Assembly: GCA_947095535.1 (NCBI GenBank)
Contig: OX352773.1
Location: 128,666,830 to 128,730,829, forward strand
Source of the DNA: Poecilobothrus nobilitatus
Lineage: Eukaryota; Arthropoda; Insecta; Diptera; Dolichopodidae
Direction: 5' to 3'
Length of the DNA: 64,000 nucleotides
Part shown: in pieces, positions 23,718 through 36,884 of the stretch
How the letters are laid out: every line of letters starts with the position of its first letter
How positions within the stretch are numbered: the stretch's first letter is position 1
Made by a program: the position numbers and the translations under genes
The notes under the pieces: generated by a model
What the model was told of the DNA's origin: nothing
The model's input: only the letters and a program-made list of their open reading frames with translations
Database searches by the model: none

Positions 23718-24202
23718 TTACCTGTCAAATAGGTAACTTAGATCGTTATTAATTATTATTATAAATTTAAAATCACATTTAAAGTAATTATTTTCTATTA
23801 AAATAAATAAAATAATATTATTTTGGCCTTTATATAATTTCCAGTATTTTAAATTTATTTTTTTATTAACATTTAAAACTAAATTAGAGACATTTAAAAT
23901 TATATTATCATCGCGTAAGTTTTTATCATTCGTTTCTATTAAATTTACCGAGTAATTGGTGAAAATACTTGGAACTGCATCTGGTATTAAACGCGGACTT
24001 TTATCATTATTTAATTTAAAACACGATTCTAAAAAAATGTAATTTACATATGGAACTATAAGCTGTTGGTTGCCAGTCTGATCTTTATACAAGGCTCTTT
24101 TAAGCTTCTCAAAGGCTCTTTATCCGGAAATTTAAAAATAGCTACAGATATCGTACTATTATTATAATTGGATTTACACCCAACAACCGAATATTTTCCA
24201 CC
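23718..24202 (-). pseudogene. Decayed THAP zinc-finger coding region, unit 3
   Basis: Same lesions and signature as in unit 1, with very few SNPs. Confidence 0.6.
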
Positions 24203-24778
24203 CACTTTATTTAAGGAAATTATTAAAAAAGGCAATATTAGGCACTAAATAATTGAATTAATTTTTTTATAGAGGTATTCATACAATAAAATCTTTTAAA
24301 AATAATTATTCAAATTTAACTCTACAAAAATATTACTAAAATTTAGAGTTATTTAAAATAAAATATTAATTTACTAATTAATTTACTACAGTCTATAATA
24401 ATACTTTTAAAATAGTATTGCAATTTAAAATTTTATTCATAAAAAGATTATTCTATTTCATGTAAGTACATGAATATTCTATTTACAATAATTTTTTTTT
24501 ATAGACTGTATAGAAAAAAAACGAAAATTGCTTAACCAGAATCTGGTACTTCTTTTTTTCTTTTCTTCAAAATATTGCTGAAAAATATGATTTGAAAGTT
24601 AATTTTTTATTGACATAAAGAAAAAATTGCAAACTTTATTTTTCCATAAATTTTATAATTTTTTAATATAATTAAAAATATAAAAACTTAGTTTGAACTA
24701 AAATATATTTACCAAATTTGCAGTACAATCTATTAGAAAGCTTTTAAATTATTAGGTTATGTTCACTAATTTATTATA

Positions 24779-25115
24779 ATTGTGTACTCTCATAATTTTT
24801 TGAGAGTATTAAATAGCGACGATATGAAATGCTAGAGAACTGAAAATTTTATTTTGTTGACAATATGTTAAAAATTTCGAGTTGAAAGCTGAAATTTTGG
24901 TATAGAAAAATTTCCAAATTTTATTTTAATATACCATTTGGCATGTTTGGGTAAATATTTCATATCGAAAACTCGAAAAGAAAATTGTTAAAAATGGGCA
25001 TTTTTCTGAAACAAAAACAGAAAAGAACAAAAAAATCTTTATGAAATGTCATTTTCGAAGCTTTTTCTCTCAAACATTTACAATTTGCACGAACACATTT
25101 AAGTATTTCGATGTC
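24779..25115 (-). repeat. Unit 3 right terminal inverted repeat
   Basis: Same arm as in the other units, with a few private SNPs. It pairs with 17515-17817. Confidence 0.82.
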
Positions 25116-25674
25116 CAGGCCTTCTAAAAATTAATGTAGGTTATGGATTTATTCGAGACTCACATCAATTATCAGGCCATGAAGTGCAGAGAGTAAAAGC
25201 TTAATAAGGGGCCAGCTTTTAACAAATTTACACGCAGTCTTATAGAAAGACTAGGGAGCCGACTATAAATCTTGAAATAACACAAAAACCATTTACTTTA
25301 TTCAATTTTGTCCAAAGAGAAAATTAAAGTCGCATCTTTTTTACACAATTCATTAAAGAAAAATATTTTGAAATATAATATTTTCATTCATAAATATGTA
25401 TTTAAAAAATTGTCATCCTTTAAATTTTTTATTTTAAAAGCTTCCAAAGATAAATTGCCTCAATATCGTAATAGTATACGTCTATACTACTTTCATACTT
25501 TAAAATTTTATACACGCTTATATGGCTGTAATCGAGACTCACATCAATTATGAAATTATTCATACGCGCGATACGTGAGAATCGATTGCAATTCTCTCAC
25601 AACTACATTCAAGTGTTTTCAGTTCTTGGCCTGTTTATTTAGGTCTTGGATTTATTACAAACAAATAATAGTCT

Positions 25675-25750
25675 TCGATTGATTGGCAAACGATTGGCAA
25701 ACACGCAGTATCGATTGGCAAACACGCAATAATCGATTGGCAAACACGCA
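25675..25750. repeat. 21-bp mini-repeats at unit 3/4 junction
   Basis: Same copy number and sequence as the 2/3 junction. The 1/2 junction is shorter. Confidence 0.75.
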
Positions 25751-25800
25751 ATATTTAATTTAGTAGTTCATTGTTTACCTACATAAATTTGAAATACATC

Positions 25801-26103
25801 GACATCGAAATGCTTAAACGGATTTGTGCAAACTGTAAATGGAAGAAAAAGCTTCGATAAATGGCATTTCATAAAGATTTTTTGTTCTTTTATGCTTTTG
25901 TTGTTTTTTAGGAAAAATACTCATTTTTAAAAATTTTCTTTCCTAGTTTTCGATATGAAATATTCACTCATGAAATTTTTTCCTTAACATATCAAAATTT
26001 CAGCTTTCAACTCGGAACTTTCAACAAAATAAAATTTTGAGTTTTTCTAGCATTTCAAATCGCCGCCATTTAATACTCTCAAAAATAATGAAAGTACACA
26101 ATC
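25801..26103 (+). repeat. Unit 4 left terminal inverted repeat
   Basis: Same arm as in the other units. It pairs with 33075-33411. Confidence 0.82.
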
Positions 26104-26538
26104 AGAGCCGTTCCAAACCATCACTACTTCGCACTTACACATTCCCAAAATACTTGATTATCGCACTAAATTTCTGTTCGAATTACAAATTTATGACAGG
26201 TAAAAAAATTTTTAGGAGTAGAACCAGTCTTTTTTTGTATCAGACATTTGTTTAAACCAAGCATCAGTTATGTTGTTCATTTAGTGAATTATCACAATTA
26301 ACTGAAAAAGTCATCATTTACAAGGGTTACAAGTCATCATTTACATACTATACTAATATACTAACATACATATTAGTATAGTATGTTTGTAAATGATGAT
26401 ACTGATATATTTAATTGGTCATTACATTATTAATAAGAAACAAGAAAAAAACAAAGAAACTAACATGCAAGTTAGATTAAAAATGACAGACTAATCATGC
26501 AGACTACGAGAATTAACAATGCTCGCGTAAAGTCTAGC

Positions 26539-29195
26539 TCACAGTGTTAATTTGTTAACGCTAATATCGAAGAGCTCAGACCTTGAGTTAGTCTCTCTTA
26601 ACATACGCGAAATAGGCTCAAATTTGCCATAGTCTGTAGAATGGTGTGACACATTAAAAAGCTCGACCGATCTCAAATTATTCAGATTTTCTCTAAATCT
26701 CATTTGTTCGCGAATAGAGGGGGAGTTGATATCACCGCGAACAATCTGCTGAATGAATATGATATCCGCCACTAGACGGCGTGACTGGAGGGAGTTCAAA
26801 TTAATTAAAGAAAGTCTAGCTTCATATGGAGGAAGACGTATAGAATCAACCGGAGCAAGGTTGCGTAAAGCGAAACGAAGAAATCTTTTTTGAACCGCTT
26901 CATTATGTGAAACATCTATATCACGATATGGAGACCATACTTGGCTCGAGTATTCAAGTATAGGTCTTACATAAGTAGTAAAAAGTTGTTTAGTGATATA
27001 GACATCAGAAAACTCTTTTGACCAACGCATAATAAATCCAAGAGTTGAGTTAGCTTTATTTATTATGGAGTTGTAGTGACTCTTGAAATCTAACCTACTA
27101 TCAAGGACCAGTCCCAAATCAGAAGTACGATCTGTTCTTTTAATAAGTTGATCGTTGAGGACGTAATCATAATTGATTGTTGAATTAGCTCGTAACCTTG
27201 AAAAGCTCATAATTAGGCATTTACTAACATTTAGTTTGAGATTGTTGTTTCTGCATCATGAACTAAATTGGTTGAGATCATATTGCAACAACTCACAATC
27301 ACGAGTGGAAGTTATAGTTTTGAAGATTTTGGTATCATCAGCGAAGCTGAGAAGACGTGAGTGGGATAAACAAAGCGGACTGTCATAGGTCAACACTACG
27401 AAAAATAAAGGAACTAGGTGGCTGCCTTGTGGCGTTCCTGAATTTGCAACGTATGTTGCAGAAATGGTATATCTAAAAAGGACCTGGTATGACCTATATG
27501 GCAAATAAGACAATAATCATTTAAGGCAGTAGGATTTTCAAGTCATACTTGAAAATCCTACTGCTTTTCAAGGATAATTTTATAGGGAATTAGATCAAAG
27601 ACGTTATTGATATCTGTGAATACCACATCAACTTGTTTTTTAGTTTCCATTGTATTCAAAATATAACAGACAAATTTAGTCATATTAGTAACTGTGGATC
27701 TACCTTTTTGGAAACCATATTGTTCTGGTGGAATAAATGGTTGACAATAATCAACAAAATACGTGCACATTATTTTTCAAATAATTTGGGAATAGTTCAC
27801 AGTTCAGCAATTGGTCTATAATTGCTTACATCGCAACAAGCCCCTTTCTTATGTATCGGGTTAATAAATGAAAGTTTCCAGGGCTCGGGGAAGGAGCCAC
27901 GTTGAATAATATGCAAATGGGAACTACCAAATTTTGGGCACAAAATTTTAATATTATTGGTGGAACTCCGTCGGGGCCGTACGTGAAGTCATCTTTTAGA
28001 GCTAAGAGGTGAGGCGTTAAGATATCTTCAGTTATTACAATGGTCTTAATGTCAAAATTTGAAAGAGATGGAGGAACTAGGTTATCTAAATATGGCTGAT
28101 TTGGCTCAAAAACTCCGTTCTGGTAAGTACTGGAGAAGAATGTGGCAAAAAAGTTGGAAACAGTCTGCGAGTTATCTGATGTTGTTGCTTCGAAACGCAA
28201 AGCTGATGAGTAACCAACAGACCTACGTTTACTATTAACAAAATCATAAAAACGTCTGGGATTGGAATAAAATTGCGATTTAATTCTGTCAATATAATTT
28301 TTATATAAAGTATCAGATAGAATTTTGTAGAATTAGTTTCCATATATTTTTTCCATGAAAAATTTCGTTTGTTCCTCAGAGAACGCAATTCTTTAGATGA
28401 CCATGGCGCTGAATATTGGAGTATTCATGAGATTTTGTAGGAATTGCTAAGCGAAAACATGTTGTCTCATAAAACCGTTTAAGGCTGATGTTCAGATTTG
28501 ATGAAGAAAACATTGATTCCACATTGAGTGAGCCTATAAGTGAGTTTAAACATGTGAAATCAATTTTGGCAAAATCACACTTTAGATAATTATCAGAAAT
28601 AGAGGATTCATTGGAGTTAACATTGAGAAATATATATATTGGAGGATGATAGTCGTCTATATTAGTGAAAGTTAATTCACTGGGGGATGCCCAACAGTTG
28701 CCATGATCTGAAGAAAAGACAAGATCTAATTATCTGCCTAAGTTGTTTGTGACAAAACTATTTTTTTGTAAATCAAGGCTATTTAAGCCATCATAAATAT
28801 TGTTTACCGAAATAATGAGCTCATTATAACTCTCAATTTTGTTAGAATTACTAGGTGAAAAATAAACAACTATAATGAATAAATTAGCATTTAAGCGCCT
28901 AAAGGAAATTTGGACACAAATCATTTCAAATAGGTCAGAAGATGGCAAACGACTACACTGCTCAAAAGCGTTGTTTTGACAGCTAATAAAACCCCCCGCC
29001 GCGTTGGCGAAAAGAGGAGGTAATATTTCTATCAGTACAATAGATTTGAAAATCTTTAGAAAACAGCTCTTCACTATTGAAATTAGAGTTGAGCCAAGTT
29101 TCAGACAAGGCTAGAATATCGCGCGGAAGAGTCATAGATTTTAAAACCGCAGAGTGCGTTTTAGTACGTAGTCCTCTCACGTTTTCGTAAAAGAT
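26539..29195 (-). pseudogene. Non-LTR retrotransposon ORF2 (EN-RT), unit 4, broken
   Basis: Equivalent to the unit 3 remnant, with the palindrome at 27526-27564 and the same EN substitutions. Confidence 0.85.
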
Positions 29196-29285
29196 CGTGA
29201 GGTTCTGTGGTTTTTTGGATTGCGAAGAAATTTCAAATTTTTTCGCACTTCAAATTCTTTTATTAGTATTCCGCGAAGACAGCTA

Positions 29286-30315
29286 TTACGATTTAAAATA
29301 AAGTGAAGTATTATTCCAAATAACTGGAATAGCTAGTTTGAAAGAAGAGCAGCGTTTAGCTGTTATCTTAGAAATTGAAATACCATTACGAATACAGTCA
29401 ATATTAATAATGTTTGTTAGGTAGTGATATATATCATAAGGCTATGTATTCGGATGCAGGTGTGAGATAAATATAAATTTATTACGGTGGACAACTCGGA
29501 GTTTGAAGGGAAGACAATTACCTTCAAGTACAGTAACAACATTGTTATTATTATTGTTATTATAGTTGTTATTATTGTTATTAGTATTCTTAATATTATT
29601 ATTATTATCATTATTATTATTATTATTATTGTTACTGCTATTAGTACTGTTACTTCTGTTATTTCTACTATTATCATTAATTATTATTATTATTATTGTA
29701 ATTATTATTATTATGGTTATTACTATTTTTAATTTCAAAATTATTATTTTTATTATTACTAATATTATTATTTCTATTATGGTTAATATTTTTCCTACTA
29801 TAATTATTACTACGATTATTCTTAGTTTTACCATTATCACTTCTACTATTGTTATTACTATTCCTATTATTATTCTTATTACTATTATTACCGTTAATAT
29901 TATTATTGTTATTATTACTACTTTTTATTATTATTATTACTATTATTATCACTACTAAGATTATTATTATCATTATTATTGTTATTATTATTATTATGAA
30001 TATTATCACTAATATTTCTATTATAATCACTATTATTATTTATTTTATTATTACTGCTATTATAACTGATATACTGAACTTAAGTTCGGAGACATATCAA
30101 CTGGTTCGTCCGTAAAATGTATATTTTCGGGTTTGTTCAACTTCAGAACTGGGCCGTGTGAGTGGTCCCAACCCATTAGAAGAGAAACCTATTAAAACGA
30201 TTGCATCACTAACGGTAGAGTCATTACAGTTAGGAACTTGCAAGTTATTAGAATTTTTCAATTTCAATTCTATTTTATACAAATAAACCATTCGAATATT
30301 TAACTTTCCATACAT
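29286..30315 (-). pseudogene. LINE ORF1-like region with Asn-rich tract, unit 4
   Basis: Same as in unit 3 (ATT tract 29540-30071). One private change (Ile for Ser) lies in the short 5' frame. Confidence 0.45.
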
Positions 30316-30749
30316 ATTTTTCTTTGCATATATTACTCGTAGTAACTAGTACGGTACTGCAAATTTTTCAGTTCCTTTCGATGTAATTTTATAATCCATC
30401 CATACATTAATATATTGATACCTCTACAAAATATGTCTATCTATGAGTAATTATGGAATGGAACTGCAAATTTAGCAGTTTCATTTGGTATACGTAATAC
30501 GATGTACGAACGAAATAAAATGACAAAATGAACTGCGAAATGTTATTTCTCTTGCCTTAAATTTTTATTTTTATAATTCCACAGTCTCTCTGTTTTAGAG
30601 AGACTGGAAAAGAATGTAGAATGTAGATGAACGCAAAGAATGGAAGAATATAGATGAAAAAAATAAACTACAAAATATAAAGTTCCCCTATAAAGTTTTT
30701 ATAAAGTTTTAGCCAGGAAAATTTTATTGGACAAAAACTTTATAAATTT

Positions 30750-30936
30750 TTTTTTTTTTAATGCATTTCTCTGCCACATAAATGTGGACAAAAAATTACC
30801 CAGCCTTTCCTGTTCCGGCGTGGCTGTAAATGTCGTAAGGGGGAATAACTCTTACAACGTGTGTGGGATTCGAAACTCCCTCGGTGTTTACAGCGTATTT
30901 TTATACGCTCTTACCCACTAGGCCAGCGAGGCCCCC
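30750..30936 (-). mobile_element. tRNA-derived SINE, unit 4
   Basis: Same insertion and the same flanking 11-bp duplication as in units 1-3. Confidence 0.82.
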
Positions 30937-32001
30937 TTTATAAATTTATAAAGTTTTTAAACGTCAAAAAAATATATTTTAACAGAGTGAGTTTCATTCT
31001 TACGTTGAGTAAAGTTATGCGTTTTCGTTTATAACATGTATTTATTCATAACCTACATTAATTTTTAGAAGACCTGGACATTGAGAGAGTAAAGCTAAAT
31101 AGTAGTCCTTTTTTTCAAAAAAAAATACACGTAGTCTTATGGAAAAAAATAGTAGTTCTCCTAAAAATCTAGAAATAATACAAAAACTACAGATTTTTTT
31201 TAATTTCGTCCTAAGGGAGCATTAAAGTTCCATCTTTTTTACGTTTTCTACTAAAAAGAAATTTTTAAAAATTTTAAATTTTCATTCATAAATATGTGTT
31301 TTAAAAAATGTCTTCCAACTACTTTCAACAAAAAAAAGCTTCTTAAAAACTTTTTAAAAGAGCATTAATTTGTTACATTACTGGGCAAACAAATATTGAA
31401 AAATAATTTTTATTGCAATATCGATTTGCTTTAATAAATAATGTAAATTTTTTAGAATGCATATAAAATTAAGTGCAAAAAATAAACTATTTAATTATTT
31501 TTACAATAAGTTAATTTATGTTAACTTATTTAAAATTTCTATTAATATAATAAAATAAATTAATATTATAAGTTATTCGCCTTTTACTTTGAGGTAGGGG
31601 ATATGGCGATTATTTTTAAAGTGGTATCGCCTGAAGACTAGTCAAGAACTAAAATATTAAAAAAATATATTAATACATACAAATAATATATAAATAATTT
31701 TTTAACTAAATAATATGATATATTTAAAATAAAATTTAATAAAACAAAATAAAGTACTTAATTTAAAACAAAACAATATTTAAAAAAGGAAAAAACAAAA
31801 AAAATAGCACAAAAATTAATATTTTCCGACCGGACAGTAATAATAGATCTTAAGTGGGCAAAAATTAAAAATGACATGACGATTGTATCCCAACTATATA
31901 TAGGTACCTTCATATCAAAAAGGTTAATTTGGTCAATAATAATATTTAATTTTTTGCTTTTTCAATATCGTTCAATATTTTGAAATTGTTTTGTTTCTGC
32001 A

Positions 32002-32486
32002 TTACCTGTCAAATAGGTAACTTAGATCGTTATTAATTGTTATTATAAATTTAAAATCACATTTAAAGTAATTATTTTCTATTAAAATAAATAAAATAAT
32101 ATTATTTTGGCCTTTATATAATTTCCAGTATTTTAAATTTATTTTTTTATTAACATTTAAAACTAAATTAGAGACATTTAAAATTATATTATCATCGCGT
32201 AAGTTTTTATCATTCGTTTCTATTAAATTTACCGAGTAATTGGTGAAAATACTTGGAACTGCATCTGGTATTAAACGCGGACTTTTATCATTATTTAATT
32301 TAAAACACGATTCTAAAAAAATGTAATTTACATATGGAACTATAAGCTGTTGGTTGCCAGTCTGATCTTTATACAAGGCTCTTTTAAGCTTCTCAAAGGC
32401 TCTTTATCCGGAAATTTAAAAATAGCTACAGATATCGTACTATTATTATAATTGGATTTACACCCAACAACCGAATATTTTCCACC
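32002..32486 (-). pseudogene. Decayed THAP zinc-finger coding region, unit 4
   Basis: Same lesions as in unit 1. One Ile-to-Thr change lies near the 3' end of the frame. Confidence 0.6.
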
Positions 32487-33074
32487 CACTTTATTTAAGG
32501 AAATTATTAAAAAAGGCAATATTAGGCACTAAATAATTGAATTAATTTTTTTATAGAGGTATTCATACAATAAAATCTTTTAAAAATAATTATTCAAATT
32601 TAACTCTACAAAAATATTACTAAAATTTAGAGTTATTTAAAATAAAATATTAATTTACTAATTAATTTACTAATTAATTTACTACAGTCTATAATAATAC
32701 TTTTAAAATAGTATTGCAATTTAAAATTTTATTCATAAAAAGATTATTCTATTTCATGTAAGTACATGAATATTCTATTTACAATAATTTTTTTTTATAG
32801 ACGTATAGAAAAAAAACGAAAATTGCTTAACCAGAATCTGGTACTTCTTTTTTTCTTTTCTTCAAAATATTGCTGAAAAATATGATTTGAAAGTTAATTT
32901 TTTTATTGACATAAAGAAAAAATTGCAAACTTTATTTTTCCATAAATTTTATAATTTTTTAATATAATTAAAAATATAAAAACTTAGTTTGAACTAAAAT
33001 ATATTTACCAAATTTGCTGTACAATCTATTAGAAAGCTTTTAAATTATTAGGTTATGTTCACTAATTTATTATA

Positions 33075-33411
33075 ATTGTGTACTCTCATAATTTTTTGAG
33101 AGTATTAAATAGCGACGATATGAAATGCTAGAGAACTGAAAATTTTATTTTGTTGAGAATATGTTAAAAATTTCGAGTTGAAAGCTGAAATTTTGGTATA
33201 GAAAAATTTCCAAATTTTATTTTAATATACCATTTGGCATGTTTGGGTAAATATTTCATATCGAAAACTCGAAAAGAAAATTGTTAAAAATGGGCATTTT
33301 TCTGAAACAAAAACAGAAAAGAACAAAAAAATCTTTATGAAATGTCATTTTCGAAGCTTTTTCTCTCAAACATTTACAATTTGCACGAACACATTTAAGT
33401 ATTTCAATGTC
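33075..33411 (-). repeat. Unit 4 right terminal inverted repeat
   Basis: Same arm as in the other units. Its outer end carries a G-to-A change (CAATGTC instead of CGATGTC). Confidence 0.82.
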
Positions 33412-33971
33412 CAGGCCTTCTAAAAATTAATGTAGGTTATGGATTTATTCGAGACTCACATCAATTATCAGGCCATGAAGTGCAGAGAGTAAAAGCTTAA
33501 TAAGGGGCCAGCTTTTAACAAATTTACACGCAGTCTTATAGAAAGACTAGGGAGCCGAATATAAATCTTGAAATAACACAAAAACCATTTACTTTATTCA
33601 ATTTTGTCCAAAGAGAAAATTAAAGTCGCATCTTTTTTACACAATTCATTAAAGAAAAATATTTTGAAATATAATATTTTCATTCATAAATATGTATTTA
33701 AAAAATTGTCATCCTTTAAATTTTTTATTTTAAAAGCTTCCAAAGATAAATTGCCTCAATATCGTAATAGTATACGTCTATACTACTTTCATACTTTAAA
33801 ATTTTATACACGCTTATATGGCTGTAATCGAGACTCACATCAATTATGAAATTATTCATACGCGCGATACGTGAGAATCGATTGCAATTCTCTCACAACT
33901 ACATTGAAGTGTTTTCAGTTCTTGGCCTGTTTATTTAGGTCTTGGATTTATTACAAACAAATAATAGTCTT

Positions 33972-34785
33972 AAAAAAATTTTTTAATTTTAAGAAGTATA
34001 GTTCAATTGAACGGTTTCGTTTAAAATTATTTCAATATGTAAATTCATAATATAAAAATTTGAAATAATGATATAATAATGACACTTCATAAGACTTTTG
34101 ACAGTTTGACCTTTGTAACTTTGTAATATTTATGTTAGCTTTGCTCTCGAAGTGTAACTCCATTTCGGCCACTTTGAAACGAGTAAGAACCGAAACGCAT
34201 TTTAGATGTTTAATGTTTAACTTATTTGGGTCTCAAGACTACTACTTTCTGATTCTTCTTTTCCTGAATCACTATCAAGTATTTCCAGTAAAATTAATTC
34301 TTTTTCTATTTTTAATAATAAATAATTTATTTAACACAATTGAATTTAAAAAAAAATGTGAAAAAAAAACTTGTACCTTATTGCTGCAAATTGTAACATG
34401 TCAATTGTAAAACATTATAATATGTCAATTGTAAGTGTGAAGTGTCAACTATAATATTTTTAGTCAGTTTTCTGGCTGCGTACTTTTCCTTACAATTTAC
34501 AAATGACAATAAAATGATAAAAACGTGAAATTTTACTCTTTTCTTTCAAAAAAAAATAGTCATAGAAAATTAGTCAGCGAAGTACGCAGACAGACCTAAT
34601 TTTAACATGAATTATTATGATTTATGATATGAATGAAATCGATTGGCATTACAATTACCATTGTTTTATTTTGTGTTCCCGTTCCTTTTTTTTATAAATA
34701 TGAAATGAACTACATACCTAGAAGTTTTGAAAATATTATAATAAAAAAGTTATTAGAAGTAAAAGTTAAAACTTAAAAATCAAGC
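33972..34785. other. Non-coding stretch right of the array
   Basis: AT-rich sequence with no recognisable gene. A short open frame at 34132-34410 has no family features. A weak inverted repeat is formed by CTGCGTACTT at about 34475 and AAGTACGCAG at about 34580, possibly the ends of a small decayed MITE. Confidence 0.5.
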
Positions 34786-36608
34786 TTTTTTATACCCTAC
34801 ACCTAAAGTATATTAACTTTGGTATGGTGTTTGTAACCACCAAAAGGAAGCGAGTTAGATATGGACATGTATATATATGAGTCGATTTAACGATGTCCGT
34901 CCGTCCGTTCGCACGATAACTCAAAAACTAATAAAGCTATCTTGATGAAATTTATATAGTAGGTTACTAATTACGAAAGGAAGGCTAAGTTCGGATCTGG
35001 ACAAAATCGGTCCATGGGTTCGGATTCTGGAAGCTTGATTCCGGAGCAAATGAGATTATCTCTAAAACCAACAATGATAGCACCTTTAAATTTTGTACAA
35101 TCATGTTCCTTACCGTTCGATTTATGTCGATTAATGAGATTATCTCCAAAACCAACTAAGATATAACCTTTAAATTTGGCAGAGTGGTGTTCTTTCATGT
35201 TTTATTTAAGTCTCTGAAATTTGAGAGGATTTGGTTAATGGGTTCGCATCTTGGAAGCTTCCGAACGAGCCCCAGAGCAAAAGAGTATATCTCCACAGTC
35301 AACAAAGATAGAACCTTTATTTTTAGTACAAGAGTGTGCTGTTATGTTTCCTTTTCTTTAAAATTGGAAACTGACATTTGAAAGAATTTGAACCATGGAT
35401 TCGTATTTTGGAAGCTTCCGAACGAGCCCCAGAGCAAACGAGATTATCTCCAAAACCAACAAAAATAGAACCTTTAATTTTTTTACAACGATGTTCCTTC
35501 CCGTTTGATTTATGTGTCTGAAATTTAAAAGGATATGTCAATGGGTTTAGATTTTGGAAGCTTCCGAACGAGCCCCAGAGCAAATGACATTATCTCCAAA
35601 AACAACAAAGATATAACCTTTAAATTTGGCAGAATGGTGTTCTTTCATGTTTGTTTTAGGTCTCTGAAATTTGAGAGGATTTGGCCCTTGGGTTCGGATT
35701 TTGGAAACTTCCAAACGAGCCTCTGAGCAAATGATATTATCTCAAAAAGCAACAAAGATATAACCGTTAAATTAGGCAGAATGGTGTTCCTTCATGTTTG
35801 ATTTATATTTCTGAAATTTGTGAGGATTTGATCCATGGGTTCAAATCTTGGAAGCTTCCGGACGAGCCCCAGAGCAAACGTATATCTCCACAAGCAACAA
35901 AGATAGAACTTTTATTTTTAGTACATAAGATAAATAAGATTATCTCCAAAACCAACTAAGATATAACCTCTAAATTTGGCAGAGTGGTGTTCTTTCATGT
36001 TTTATTTAAGTCTCTGAAATTTGAGAGGATTTGGTTAATGGGTTCGGATCTTGGAAGCTTCCGAACGAGCCCCAGAGCAAAAGATAATATCTCCACAACC
36101 AACAAAGATAGAACCTTTATTTTTAGTACAAGAGTGTGCTGTTATGTTTCCTTTTCTATAAAATTGGAAACTGACATTTGAAAGAATTTGAACCATGGAT
36201 TCGTATTTTGGAAGCTTCCGAACGAGCCCCAGAGCAAACGAGATTATCTCCAAAACCAACAAAAGTAGAACCTTTAAATTTAGTTCAATGGTGTTCTGGC
36301 GCGTTTTCTTTATGTTCCGAATTCGATGAATTGGAGTGGCAATTCGGGTACCTGACACACATCTCCCAAGGACTAACAATCTTCGAAATTAATAAAGATA
36401 GAAACTTAAATTTTTTACAAAGGTGTCAAGCATATCCCAAGAGGATGCCTCTTTTACGTTCCTGAAATTCAAGTTGAATAAGGCAGAAAAGGGAAGAAGT
36501 TCAAGCAGCTGCCAAAAAAACTTATGGATTTTTAATTTAATTCGAATTATTCATGTGTAGGGCATTAATAAGTCGGTTGCATCGACTTACTGTTACATTT
36601 ACTTGTTT
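34786..36608. mobile_element. TIR element made of ~150-bp tandem repeats
   Basis: It begins with TATACCCTACACCT (34791-34804) and ends near 36553-36570 with a degenerate reverse complement. The left part contains a GTCCGTCCGTCCG stretch and ACTCAAAAACTAATAAAGC. From about 34970 to 36450 there are roughly eight tandem copies of a ~143-160-bp module, each with TTGGAAGCTTCC, GAGCCCCAGAGCAAA and ATTATCTCCAAAACCAAC. The block 35143-35470 recurs almost exactly at 35943-36270, an 800-bp higher-order duplication. Open frames across the repeats are by-products. It is probably a non-autonomous DNA element or a satellite-like derivative; I do not recognise the family. Confidence 0.65.
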
Positions 36609-36884
36609 CTAAATTTATTTTACTAACTTTTTCTATATTTAAAAATATTTTAAAAGTTATTTTTTCATGACATTTTTAATTATATTACACAAAAGAATTA
36701 TGTAGTAGTTTAAGTAGTCTGCGTCTTTCAAGAGCGGCTAGCAGCCTTATGCATGATTTCAATAGAAAAAGGTTTAATCTGAAAAATGTTGCCACGAGAA
36801 ATTCAGAAGAATGCATTTTATATTCAAATAAATATTTCTATTATTTTATTTTATTTAATGACTATTACTTGACATGTATGTATA
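36609..36884. other. Spacer between related repeat elements
   Basis: AT-rich sequence with no gene or repeat that I can support. Confidence 0.5.

Larger units (their letters stand above)
17455..25740. mobile_element. Array unit 3
   Basis: It has the same organisation as the other units: arms at 17515-17817 and 24779-25115, LINE at 18253-22029, SINE at 22464-22650 and THAP remnant at 23718-24202. It shares with unit 4 a 21-bp expansion of the ATT tract and several LINE and spacer SNPs, so units 3 and 4 are the closest pair. Confidence 0.6.
399..33971. repeat. Tandem array of four ~8.3-kb composite units
   Basis: Four head-to-tail copies start near 399, 8599, 17455 and 25741, with lengths of about 8200, 8856, 8286 and 8231 bp. 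They are nearly identical over their whole length, and every internal landmark recurs in the same order: left TIR, LINE, ATT tract, SINE, THAP remnant, right TIR. Copies carry private SNPs and indels, so they are not exact duplicates made by a trivial assembly error. Units 3 and 4 share the most variants, for example a 21-bp longer ATT tract. The array ends abruptly at about 33971, after which unrelated sequence begins. The likely mechanism is unequal exchange or replication-based amplification of one composite insertion. Confidence 0.93.
25741..33971. mobile_element. Array unit 4, right-most copy
   Basis: It has the same organisation: arms at 25801-26103 and 33075-33411, LINE at 26539-30315, SINE at 30750-30936 and THAP remnant at 32002-32486. 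The unit stops just before the 21-bp mini-repeats that follow units 1-3. This places the right array breakpoint at, or just before, that mini-repeat tract. Confidence 0.6.

Noticed and set aside
399..33971. CRISPR array or satellite explanation of the big repeat
   Set aside because: The units are over 8 kb, contain transposon remnants, and have no short spacer-repeat pattern.
34132..34410. 92-codon plus-strand frame as a gene
   Set aside because: Low-complexity hydrophobic text with no motif, in AT-rich sequence.
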